DNA of 5,981 nt from positions 1 to 5,981 of the forward strand of contig JAPYSD010000239.1 of assembly GCA_029936705.1 (NCBI GenBank), read 5' to 3'. The stretch's first letter is position 1, and each line of letters begins with the position of its first letter. A program made the position numbers and the translations under genes. Below, one piece after another: positions 1-5,981 of the stretch. Source of the DNA: Croceicoccus sp. GTDB lineage: Bacteria; Pseudomonadota; Alphaproteobacteria; Sphingomonadales; Sphingomonadaceae. The notes beneath the pieces are model-generated. The model was not told the origin of the DNA. It worked only from the letters and a program-made list of their open reading frames with translations, and searched no databases.

Positions 1-2242
1 AATCATCGATTAGCACTTGAATGCCGAGTGTGCGCAGTTGCTCGAGCTGCCGGACTGTGCCTGCGACGTCGCGTATGACGAGCCCCTCGGTGACCTCGAG
101 CTGGACGCGGTCGGCCCGAATGCCGGATTCGTCGAGCGCCTGCTGAACTATCTCGATGAGCTTTCCCGACAGGAATTGCAGAGGAGACAGATTGACCGCA
201 ACACGCACATGGTCGGGCCACCCCTGTGCGTCACGGCACGCGCGGCGCAGCAGCTGCTCGCCCAGTCGGTCGATCAAACCGCATTCTTCAGCGAGGGAAA
301 TAAAGATGTCCGGCCGGATCGGTCCTCGGTCCGGATGGGTCCAGCGGGCCAGCGCCTCGGCACTGGTGATCTGACCCGTCTTGGCGGAGAGCACAGGCTG
401 GTAGGCCAGGTCAATCCCGTCGTTCTCTATGACCTCGCGAAGTTCCGTTTCGAGCATGCGCCGGTCTTGCGCTGCTGCGTCCATCTCGGCGTCGAAGAAA
501 CAGGCTTTGCCTTTGCCCATCTGCTTGGCCCGATATAGCGCCAAGTCTGCGTTTTCTCGAAGTTGGCCAGTTGTGCGGCCATCCTCTGGCAGGAGCACGA
601 TGCCGATGGAAGCACCGAGATGGGCTAACACGCGGCCCGTTGTGAATGGCTCGGACATACTCGTCAGGATGGCGGAGGCGACTTCATCGGCACGCTCGCG
701 CAGCCGCGTGCCGGTGAGCACGGCTACGAATTCATCGCCACCGATGCGCGCCACCCAATCTTGCGATTGGACCGCAGCCCGCAGCCGGTCGCTGACTTGC
801 GCCAGAACCGCATCACCCGCAGGATGGCCAAATTGGTCGTTTACTGCCTTAAACCGATCAAGATCGATGCTCAGCAATGCGAACGGCTCGGCCTTGCGAA
901 CAAGGCCATGCAGCCGATCGGTGAAGCTGGCGCGGTTGAGCAGGCCGGTTAATGCATCGAAATGCGCCAGACGAAGCACTTCGGCCTCGGCCAGCCGGGT
1001 CTCAGTCACGTTTTCCGAGATGCCCAGAACATACTGTCCCGGTCGATCCGGACCATCGATCAGCGTACGTGTAGTACGCAGATGGACAGACTGACCATCA
1101 TCGCGCACGAACTCACTCTCGAACATCGTAGCTGACGGTGACGCAATTGCCTCGCTGTCGCGCTCCTCGTACCCGTCGCCATGATCGGGAAAAAGATCGC
1201 GATCGGTCTGACCGACAATCTCTTTCGCCGGGCGACCGATTGCGTTCTCGCCGGCGCGATTGACCAGCACATATTCCCGCGTCTGCGCGTCCTTGACGAA
1301 CAGCATGGCGGGTAAATTGGTGACGACCGTGTCCAGGAAGGCTTGGGCCTGCTCGCGTTCGCGCTCCAACGCCTTGCGCGCAGTGATGTCGCGGATGATA
1401 GCTGCGAAACCGCCATCGGGCGGCCCCGCGCCCCATCGGGCAAGCGAAAGCTCGATCGGGAATTCGCTGCCATCTGCTCGCCCGCCGACGAGTTCAACGG
1501 TGGTTCCGACTAGTCGGGTGGCGCCGCCAGCGGCCGCGCGCGCGAAAATCTCGCGATGGCCTTTGGCGAGACGCGGTGGGATGACGATCTCGACATTCTG
1601 GTCGATGGCTTCGCCCCGTGCATAGCCGAACATCCGTTCGGCTGCGGGATTCCAATAGACAATAGTGCCATCTCGGTCGGTCGCCAGCACTGCGTCCGAG
1701 GTGGTGTCGGCCACGCGCGCGGCGATCTCTCCCATCTTGCGAAATCGCCGCGTCTCGATCAGGTCCGTGGTGAGCCTCGCAAGATCTTGAAGCACGCCCT
1801 CCTGAGCCTCGGTAAGGCCGTCCCGAACGATCGGGTCGAATACGCATAATGTGCCGAGACAATATCCTGAGCTGATGATGAGCGGTATGCCAGCATAGAA
1901 GCGTATCCCGCCTTCCTGCGTAACGAGGGGGTTCTCGCTAAACCGATCATCTCGTGTGGCGTCGGGAACGACAAGGATATCCCGCGAGGCGACCGCATGC
2001 GTGCAGAAAGAGATATCGCGCGGTGTTTCCGGAAAGGGAATCCCGTGCCGTGATTTGAACCATTGTCGTTTCTCATCGATTAGGCTGACTGCCGCGCTCG
2101 CGACACCCAGCGCAGTCGCGGCTAGCCGGGTGATATCGTCGAATTCGCGCTCGGCAGGCGTGTCGAGAATATCCAGGTCAAGGAGAGCAGACAGGCGGTC
2201 GACTTCGATGGACGTGAAGGAGGGCATGTTGGAGAGGTCCAT
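1..2242 (-). CDS. GAF-PAS-PAS-GGDEF-EAL protein (c-di-GMP synthesis/degradation), 3' end missing
   Basis: A cytosolic sensor enzyme for the second messenger c-di-GMP; no signal peptide or membrane segment is visible. One uninterrupted frame gives 747 residues before the window edge. Residues 10-165 are a GAF domain (RQWFKSRHG near 60, SFCTHAV, RFYAGIPL, GTLCVFD). Residues 170-297 are a first PAS (ATDRDGTIVYWNPAAERMFG). Residues 300-420 are a second PAS ending in ISENVTET. The GGDEF domain starts at HFDALTGLLNR (427), carries IDLDRFKAVND and GHPAGD, and has an intact GGDEF at 501-505. The upstream inhibitory I-site reads QSQD instead of RxxD. The EAL domain has EALARW (629), VNLSPLQF and LEVTEG, and is cut at LIDD, just before the usual FGTG. 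Diguanylate cyclase activity is therefore likely. Phosphodiesterase activity is plausible, but the rest of the domain is unseen. The start is the first ATG after an in-frame TAA upstream; a second ATG lies 15 bases downstream, and neither has a strong ribosome binding site. Confidence 0.95.
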   Translation of the reverse strand, partial: MDLSNMPSFTSIEVDRLSALLDLDILDTPAEREFDDITRLAATALGVASAAVSLIDEKRQWFKSRHGIPFPETPRDISFCTHAVASRDILVVPDATRDDRFSENPLVTQEGGIRFYAGIPLIISSGYCLGTLCVFDPIVRDGLTEAQEGVLQDLARLTTDLIETRRFRKMGEIAARVADTTSDAVLATDRDGTIVYWNPAAERMFGYARGEAIDQNVEIVIPPRLAKGHREIFARAAAGGATRLVGTTVELVGGRADGSEFPIELSLARWGAGPPDGGFAAIIRDITARKALEREREQAQAFLDTVVTNLPAMLFVKDAQTREYVLVNRAGENAIGRPAKEIVGQTDRDLFPDHGDGYEERDSEAIASPSATMFESEFVRDDGQSVHLRTTRTLIDGPDRPGQYVLGISENVTETRLAEAEVLRLAHFDALTGLLNRASFTDRLHGLVRKAEPFALLSIDLDRFKAVNDQFGHPAGDAVLAQVSDRLRAAVQSQDWVARIGGDEFVAVLTGTRLRERADEVASAILTSMSEPFTTGRVLAHLGASIGIVLLPEDGRTTGQLRENADLALYRAKQMGKGKACFFDAEMDAAAQDRRMLETELREVIENDGIDLAYQPVLSAKTGQITSAEALARWTHPDRGPIRPDIFISLAEECGLIDRLGEQLLRRACRDAQGWPDHVRVAVNLSPLQFLSGKLIEIVQQALDESGIRADRVQLEVTEGLVIRDVAGTVRQLEQLRTLGIQVLIDD

Positions 2243-2265
2243 CGGATCGGTATGACACGCGCTTA

Positions 2266-2281
2266 TTTACAGAGTGGTAAA
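2266..2281. promoter_or_regulatory. Small dyad upstream of the c-di-GMP gene
   Basis: TTTAC and GTAAA form a perfect 5-base inverted repeat around a 6-base spacer, about 25 bases upstream of the ATG of the minus-strand GGDEF-EAL gene. The position would suit an operator or promoter element. No convincing -35/-10 pair could be assigned, and a dyad this short can occur by chance. Confidence 0.2.
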
Positions 2282-2346
2282 CAACCATGATGGGGCGGCC
2301 GCTAGCGGTAGCTTTCCGATTTCGCTCGCCCTCAAAGCACTAGGCT

Positions 2347-2790
2347 ATGCACCTGCGCAGCATCTCCGGCCGCATCGACCATGACCATCGAATGCTACGC
2401 CAAAACGGGCCGCTATGGACCGAGATCGTCATCTGGACCTCGGTCATCGGCACCTTCCTCACCGTGACGGGGCTTTATGTCGGCATCGGCCGCATTGCAC
2501 TGCGCCGCAGGGGCCGTATCTCGCCCCACAAAGCGCTGTGGTACTAGCTAACATGCTTGGCTTGTTCTTTGGCTTGCTCACGATGACATGGGTCTTCAGC
2601 GGTTTGCTGACGAGGAAGCCCTTGGGGACTGCTGATGGGCGGGCCCAACGATGTACGGCAGAAAGTCGTCGGCAGCGCCAACTGGTCCGATGCGCGGTAG
2701 TTCCGGGAAAGTACGAGCCGCAGGGATATTCCTGCAAGTACGGCGCAGCTTGAGCCGGTGCTACTCGGTGGGCGGTTGCATGCGCTCGCC
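2347..2790 (+). pseudogene. Remnant of a PepSY-associated transmembrane protein
   Basis: This is a decayed fragment resembling the membrane part of PepSY-associated TM proteins, inner-membrane proteins often encoded near siderophore receptors. One frame gives NGPLWTEIVIWTSVIGTFLT, then LYVGIGRI and ISPHKALWY, a membrane helix followed by a basic cytoplasmic loop, and stops at 2545-2547. The next expected part, MLGLFFGLLTMTWVFSGLLT, lies in a different frame (about 2550-2612). From about 2635 the first frame resumes (GGPNDVRQKVVGSANWSDAR), meets an in-frame TAG at 2698-2700, and continues with IPASTAQLEPVLLGGRLHAL, typical of the region after the second helix. Similarity ends near 2790, and no N-terminal PepSY part is recognisable upstream. 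The gene therefore lost both ends and has at least two frame changes plus one stop. The family call is from remembered motifs, chiefly TWVFSGLL followed by a Pro-containing loop; the exact boundaries are approximate. Confidence 0.62.
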
Positions 2791-3136
2791 GATGAGGAGT
2801 GTCTCGGCTTTGGCCAGCGCCGAGCAGACAGCCATCCCAAGCCTCGCTGCCGATGATCCAGAAGTTATTGCTGATGAAGTCCGTCAGCACCTTTTCGACG
2901 TCACTCACCGACAGCGATCCGAGGTGTGGGGCGGCGTTGCGGCGCATGAACAGCGCTGTCTTCAGCAAGCCACGATACTCGTAATTCACCTCGAAGCCAG
3001 CCCCGCCCACGAATGGATGGCCGCCCGGCTTGTTATACATGAAGCTATGTCGCCGCCGGTCGGGAGCGCGCTGGCAAAACATGGCGTCCAACATCATATC
3101 GACCGCTAAACGGGCATTCGAAACCGCCGCAGTCAC
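2761..3136 (-). pseudogene. Small partner gene of the TIR operon, unknown family, probably frameshifted
   Basis: A GTG-started frame directly follows the TIR gene on the same strand. I do not recognise the family. The first 100 residues look like real, soluble protein: MMLDAMF, then SFMYNKPGGHPFVGGAGFEV, NYEYRGLLKTALFMRRNA, SVSDVEKVLTDFI and NNFWIIGSEAW. As read, the frame then continues to 2459 through a low-complexity Arg/His/Pro/Ala-rich tail that is antisense to the PepSY remnant, so that tail is unlikely to be native. Removing one base from the CCC run at 2836-2838 (plus strand) gives EAWMAVCSALAKAETLLIGE and a TAG at 2761-2763, a protein of about 124 residues with a sensible helical end. 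The last ten residues of that version overlap the PepSY remnant, so the original C-terminus may have been lost. The start is supported by a four-base GTGA overlap with the repaired TIR gene. It could be an intact divergent gene, but one indel explains it better. Confidence 0.55.
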
Positions 3137-3290
3137 TGATTCTGCTCGCCCTCGTGACCAGACCGAAAGCTCTTCTCCTTGTGCGGAGCAATCACATAAG
3201 AAAAGGTCACTTCATCGGAAGGTGCGCCATGGCCTCGGCTTTGCAGCCTCTCGACCTTGGTTGCGAGGTAGTAGCCGGCCGTATTTCGCC
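3133..3290 (-). other. Out-of-frame native C-terminus of the TIR protein
   Basis: From about 3287 the frame next to the annotated TIR frame reads RNTAGYYLATKVERLQSRG, then PSDEVTFSYVIAPHKEK, and ends in EGEQNQ and TGA at 3133-3135. Joined after IGEIAG (residues 260-265), this completes the C-terminal module with a protein of about 316 residues. Adding one base between 3287 and 3290, for example restoring GGCC from GGC, gives a single open frame. The restored TGA overlaps the GTG of the next gene (GTGA, 3133-3136), a typical translational coupling in operons. Either the gene carries a one-base deletion or the sequence has an error. Confidence 0.72.
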
Positions 3291-4082
3291 TGCGATCTCG
3301 CCGATATGGGGAGAACGCACTCGGGACGATGTGTCGTAAATTGACGCATCAACGATCTGTGCGATGTCGCCGACGCCAAGCGCGAGAGCGACAGTTCTGA
3401 TACTCGGCGCATTGGTATAGGCATGGATAGAGGTCGCACCGCCCCGCGACCAAGCAGTCTCGAATAGCATGTCTCCCGCACCGACAGCGAAGCGGCCATT
3501 GTTGTTCGAGTAGTCGAATGTAACCGAGCCAGCGAGCGCGGGAGACACATAGCGCTCAGGCGAAAATGGCAGCCGCGGTTCGATTTCCGGAGCGGTTTGG
3601 GCAAACGGATTCGGGCCAAGGGCGGGACGTGGCGCAACGGGCTGATTGTGGATGTCGCGCAGCAGTTCGGCGTAACGGCCTTCGAACGTTTCATTAGCGC
3701 GAAAATCGACATACAGACGTGATAGCAGGAAGGTCGGCAAAACATCGGTCGAAGCGTTGTTACGGATTACCGGAATGATCCGATCGGCTGTTACATCGCG
3801 CATAAGCTGGCCCGTCAGGATCATCTTCTCATAGCCGACGCCGCCCTGGCCGCGATTCGCTTTATCGGCATAGGTCGTGCTGCAAACCACGAGCACTCGG
3901 TCAGCGCCAGTCAGTCCGTTCTCCATGAAGCGCGGTAGGTCGGAACCCAGACGCATGTCCCATTGATCGAGCAGAACGTCGACACCGTTCGCAACGAGCC
4001 GGGTGGCAAGCATCAGCACCCAATCCTTGTGTGCTTGGTCATCGTGGGAGTAAGAGATGAATAGTCGAGGAGCTTCCTGCAT
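3207..4082 (-). CDS. TIR/SEFIR-domain protein with C-terminal beta-rich module, 3' end frameshifted
   Basis: As read, 291 residues. Residues 1-130 form a TIR-like (TIR_2/SEFIR) domain: LFISYSHDD at 7-15, HKDWVLMLATRL, GVDVLLDQWDMRLGSDL, FMENGL, DRVLVVCSTTYADKAN and GGVGYEKMILTGQ. Glu85 in GYEKM lies where NAD-cleaving TIR enzymes carry their catalytic glutamate, so NADase activity is possible but inferred. A Pro-rich linker (about 147-175) leads to a second module from about 176 (VTFDYSNNNGRFAVG, MLFETAWSR, TSIHAYTNAPSIRTVALA) that resembles a C-terminal module I remember from other bacterial TIR proteins. After residue 264 the sequence changes character (ATTSQPRSRGCKAEAMAHLP) and stops. The neighbouring frame supplies a fitting end (see the entry at 3133-3290). 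The ATG at 4082 is the only normal start after an in-frame TAG upstream, though no good ribosome binding site is seen. The protein is probably cytosolic. Its role, defence or signalling, is open. Confidence 0.88.
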   Translation of the reverse strand: MQEAPRLFISYSHDDQAHKDWVLMLATRLVANGVDVLLDQWDMRLGSDLPRFMENGLTGADRVLVVCSTTYADKANRGQGGVGYEKMILTGQLMRDVTADRIIPVIRNNASTDVLPTFLLSRLYVDFRANETFEGRYAELLRDIHNQPVAPRPALGPNPFAQTAPEIEPRLPFSPERYVSPALAGSVTFDYSNNNGRFAVGAGDMLFETAWSRGGATSIHAYTNAPSIRTVALALGVGDIAQIVDASIYDTSSRVRSPHIGEIAGEIRPATTSQPRSRGCKAEAMAHLPMK

Positions 4083-4268
4083 CTCGCGAACTGGCCCGAT
4101 CAGCGCGGCGAGGTCAACACACTAGCATAGTGCGCGCCGGCGCATCGCTTACCAGTGGCAGGTCAAGCACCGTAAGCCGCCATAGAGGAGAGTGGCAGCG
4201 AACGGCCCCTTTGTCCCAATAATGGTCGATCGTTGTGCCACGACAGCCTGATGAACAGATGGCAGGTT

Positions 4269-4280
4269 TTAGGTGCCTAA
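4269..4280. promoter_or_regulatory. TTAGG-TG-CCTAA dyad, possible operator
   Basis: Five-base arms TTAGG and CCTAA flank a two-base centre, making a compact near-palindrome about 190 bases upstream of both flanking genes. Its form suits a dimeric regulator, but no regulator family can be named from it. Chance occurrence is possible. Confidence 0.2.
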
Positions 4281-4305
4281 CTTGGGCGATCGAATGTCGG
4301 CTACG

Positions 4306-4329
4306 TCGGCGAAAGCTGCCGTTCGCCGA
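4306..4329. repeat. Perfect 8-base inverted repeat, hairpin
   Basis: TCGGCGAA and TTCGCCGA are perfect complements around an 8-base loop (AGCTGCCG), giving a stable GC-rich hairpin in RNA or DNA. No U-run follows on either strand, so it does not look like a normal intrinsic terminator. It lies upstream of both divergent genes and could be a regulatory structure or the trace of a mobile repeat. Confidence 0.45.
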
Positions 4330-4445
4330 TTTGCGCCCTGGTGCGCGGCGAAACTGCCGAGCGGCTTGACCTGAACCCGATTATCGGCAAGCCAGCATGT
4401 CACTGGAAACGTCTATCCGGACGAATTCAGCCATTTAACGGTCTT

Positions 4446-4452
4446 GAGGGGG
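4446..4452 (+). promoter_or_regulatory. Ribosome binding site of the TonB-C gene
   Basis: GAGGGGG lies four bases before a GTG; the GAGG core is seven bases from it. It fixes the start of the following gene at the GTG of 4457. The in-frame sequence from that codon is a clean signal peptide, which agrees with this choice. Confidence 0.6.
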
Positions 4453-4456
4453 ACTT

Positions 4457-5386
4457 GTGGGGTACGATTTCTGGCTGCCTGCATTGGCGATTTCGGTTGC
4501 TTTCGGTTTATCGGCGCCCGCCAGCGCCAGCGATGTCGTCCTTGATCCGAACCAGAAATGGGTCGCCAATTTCGGGGACAATTCCTGCAAGCTGATCAGG
4601 TCCTTCGGTGACGAGCAGACACCGACCGTCCTGGTACTGGAACAATATGCGCCGTCGGAATCCTTTACCTGGACCGTTGCCGGGCCATATGTCGCCCAGA
4701 CGCGGTTCAGCCGCGATGTAACCGTGCAATGGGGGCCGTTTTTCGATCCGTACGAACAGAAGTTCCAGGATGCCACGCTGGGCACGATCGGCAAGGCATT
4801 CATGGGCCGAAACTGGGTCAGCCCCGATCATTTGGTGCCATCGACATCGAAAGACGCCCTGCGGTCGCTGGACAAGCCCGAACTCGCAAGCGGGTACGAG
4901 CCGGTGCTTGGGCAGATCAACGAAGCCGAGGCAGCGGGCGTGGAATATGTTTCCTTTACCCAGAAGAACCGGCTGCACCTGGTGCTTCGCCTGTCCGACC
5001 TGGCGCCCGCGATCGCAACGCTGAACAAGTGCACGCGCGACCTCGCGGCGGAATGGGGATTTGACGAGAGCTATGCCGACCGCCTGACCAGCACGCCGAT
5101 CTGGTCCAATGTCTCGGACGTTGCGCGCAGGATCCAGGAAAAATACCCGGCACGCGCTCTTAGCCGCGGGGCACAGGCCAATTTCAAGGTCAGGATCATC
5201 GTCGGCACCGACGGCAGGCCCGAACGCTGCGACTGGATCAACGAGACCAAGGCCGACGATTTCGAGATGGGGCGAACGCCTTGCGACATCGTGATGGAAG
5301 ATGCCGAATTCGAACCCGCGATAGACCAGGAGGACCGGCCGATCCGGTCGATCTACCAGTCCACCATACGATATCGCATCCCGTGA
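4457..5386 (+). CDS. Exported protein with TonB-type C-terminal domain
   Basis: A 309-residue protein with an N-terminal signal peptide (FWLPALAISVAFGLSAPASA) and likely cleavage after Ala24 (ASA motif), so it should act in the periplasm. The middle (about 26-215) is a family I cannot name; it includes the KCTRDLAAEWGFD element seen in sphingomonad proteins of this kind. The end, from about 223, fits a TonB C-terminal domain: EKYPARALSRG, FKVRIIVGTDGRPERCDW, Cys276, FEPAIDQEDRPI and a final IRYRIP. Cys258 and Cys276 may pair in the oxidising periplasm. True TonB has an uncleaved membrane anchor and a long Pro-rich spacer; both are missing here, so energy transduction to outer-membrane receptors is unlikely to work in the standard way. 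Such proteins are often auto-annotated as energy transducer TonB. A GC-rich hairpin follows the stop. The gene is divergent from the TIR gene. Confidence 0.88.
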   Translation: MGYDFWLPALAISVAFGLSAPASASDVVLDPNQKWVANFGDNSCKLIRSFGDEQTPTVLVLEQYAPSESFTWTVAGPYVAQTRFSRDVTVQWGPFFDPYEQKFQDATLGTIGKAFMGRNWVSPDHLVPSTSKDALRSLDKPELASGYEPVLGQINEAEAAGVEYVSFTQKNRLHLVLRLSDLAPAIATLNKCTRDLAAEWGFDESYADRLTSTPIWSNVSDVARRIQEKYPARALSRGAQANFKVRIIVGTDGRPERCDWINETKADDFEMGRTPCDIVMEDAEFEPAIDQEDRPIRSIYQSTIRYRIP

Positions 5387-5406
5387 CGGGCGCTCACGGG
5401 GCGCAA

Positions 5407-5434
5407 GCCGCCTGACCTGGCGGCCGGACATTTT
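5407..5434 (+). terminator. Possible terminator after the TonB-C gene
   Basis: GCCGCC and GGCGGC form a perfect six-base GC stem around TGACCT at 5407-5424, followed by CGGACA and then TTTT at 5431-5434. The stem is strong, but the T-run is short and six bases away, so termination may be weak or the hairpin may serve another role. It sits in the 72-base gap before the amidotransferase gene. Confidence 0.4.
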
Positions 5435-5458
5435 ACGCGGCTGGCGCGTAATGCACCC

Positions 5459-5981
5459 GTGACCAGATCGATATTGATAGCCGAAAGCGGCACTTCGCAG
5501 GACCGCGCGGAACGGCGCAAGGATGTCGGGAAAAGCTCGGGCGAGACATATGCGGCGACCCTGCAGCAATTGATGCCGGGCAGCCGGATCGACATCGTGG
5601 GGCCGTCGGACGACGACGCGGCGCCGGTGTCGGCAGAGGACATCGCCCGCCATGACGCGGTCTTCATTACCGGGTCGCCCATGCATGTCTATAACGACAC
5701 GCCGCCGGTGCAGCGGCAGATCCGGTTCATGCAGGCCGTGTTCGCGTCGGGCGTGCCGTCCTTCGGATCGTGCGCGGGCCTCCAGGTCGCGGTCGCGGCG
5801 GCGGGCGGCAAGGTTCGCCGGATGCCGGAACGGCTGGAAGCGGGAATTTCGCGCGGTATCAGGCGGACGGCCGCGGGCGAGAATCACCCGCTGCTGGCTG
5901 GCAGGCCGGCGGTGTGGGACGCGCCCGCGCTTCACGGGGACGAGACCGACTTGCTGCCGGACTGCGCGACCCTGCTTGCCG
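5459..5981 (+). CDS. Type 1 glutamine amidotransferase (GMP synthase-like), 3' end missing
   Basis: The first 174 residues of a class I glutamine amidotransferase domain, which releases ammonia from glutamine through a Cys-His-Glu triad. The nucleophile region is visible as PSFGSCAGLQVAVAAAGGKV, with Cys105 at the nucleophile elbow. VFITGSPMHVYND (68-80) is the usual oxyanion-side loop. LHGDE at 158-162 supplies the expected histidine (His159) and a nearby acidic residue. The N-terminus (ILIAESG, then GKSSGETYAATL) suits stand-alone GMP-synthase-like amidotransferases, whose acceptor substrate is often unknown. No synthetase domain is seen before the window edge. The GTG at 5459 is the only usable start between the in-frame stop of the preceding gene and the conserved N-terminus; no clear ribosome binding site precedes it. 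The gene may be read through from the TonB-C gene, but the hairpin between them argues for partial separation. Confidence 0.88.
   Translation, partial: MTRSILIAESGTSQDRAERRKDVGKSSGETYAATLQQLMPGSRIDIVGPSDDDAAPVSAEDIARHDAVFITGSPMHVYNDTPPVQRQIRFMQAVFASGVPSFGSCAGLQVAVAAAGGKVRRMPERLEAGISRGIRRTAAGENHPLLAGRPAVWDAPALHGDETDLLPDCATLLA

Larger units (their letters stand above)
4083..4456. other. Divergent intergenic region without a recognisable gene
   Basis: This 374-base stretch lies between the divergently transcribed TIR gene (minus) and TonB-C gene (plus), so it should hold both promoters. All six frames are broken by stops or give protein of no recognisable kind. An 84-codon GTG-started frame at 4341-4595 has no ribosome binding site and runs out of frame into the following gene. 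No transposase remnant, tRNA or continuation of the PepSY remnant was seen. Two inverted repeats are listed separately. A TTGACC lies at about 4367-4372, but no acceptable -10 follows at normal spacing. Confidence 0.6.

Noticed and set aside
17..1094. Several plus-strand frames of 170-220 codons across the start of the window
   Set aside because: They are opposite to the GGDEF and EAL coding region, which is continuous and carries all the family motifs.
2347..2547. An intact 66-residue small membrane protein
   Set aside because: The family's next helix and loop follow immediately in another frame, so this is better read as the first piece of a broken gene.
2459..2830. The C-terminal half of the long minus-strand frame that begins at 3136
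   Set aside because: It lies antisense to the PepSY remnant and is Arg/His/Pro/Ala-rich. Only the part above about 2837 looks like genuine protein.
2651..3109. A 152-codon plus-strand frame
   Set aside because: It shows no recognisable protein features and is antisense to the TIR partner gene for most of its length.
4130..4146. GC-rich dyad TGCGC-GCCG-GCGCA between the divergent genes
   Set aside because: A five-base stem with a four-base loop made only of G and C is common by chance at this base composition, and no T-run follows.
4508..5935. A 475-codon open frame on the minus strand
   Set aside because: It is antisense to both the TonB-C gene and the amidotransferase gene, which have clear domain signatures. 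Its translation is Arg/Pro/His-rich, typical of a GC-rich shadow frame.
1..5981. CRISPR arrays, tRNA or rRNA genes, and complete insertion sequences
   Set aside because: No spaced direct repeats, cloverleaf, rRNA-like sequence or transposase motifs were found by reading both strands.

Overview
This GC-rich window reads like a chromosomal piece of an alphaproteobacterium, most likely a member of the Sphingomonadales. That assignment is an inference. It rests on base composition, GTG starts, a secreted TonB-C-domain protein of a type common in sphingomonads, and a cytosolic GAF-PAS-PAS-GGDEF-EAL protein. No rRNA, tRNA or taxonomic marker is present.

Layout. (1) Positions 1-2242, minus strand: nearly all of a large c-di-GMP enzyme (GAF, two PAS, intact GGDEF, EAL), cut by the window start inside its EAL domain. 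(2) 2243-2346: a short gap with a small dyad. (3) About 2347-2790, plus strand: a decayed remnant of a PepSY-associated membrane protein, broken by a frame change and an in-frame stop. (4) 2761-4082, minus strand: a two-gene unit of a TIR-domain protein followed by a small protein of unknown family. Each gene carries an apparent one-base indel. Repairing the TIR indel restores a plausible C-terminus that ends exactly on a GTGA stop/start overlap with the second gene. (5) 4083-4456: no gene seen, but two inverted repeats. (6) 4457-5386, plus strand: an exported protein with a TonB-type C-terminal domain. (7) A hairpin at 5407-5424, then a type 1 glutamine amidotransferase from 5459 that runs off the window end.

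How the parts relate. The outer genes (c-di-GMP enzyme, TonB-C protein, amidotransferase) look like intact housekeeping or signalling genes. The centre, about 2347-4456, looks like an accessory patch: gene remnants, an abrupt junction between unrelated reading frames, and a TIR operon that may be a defence or signalling module, possibly decaying. The TIR gene and its small partner are the most interesting content. I know no described system that matches the pair, and the partner's function cannot be read from sequence alone.
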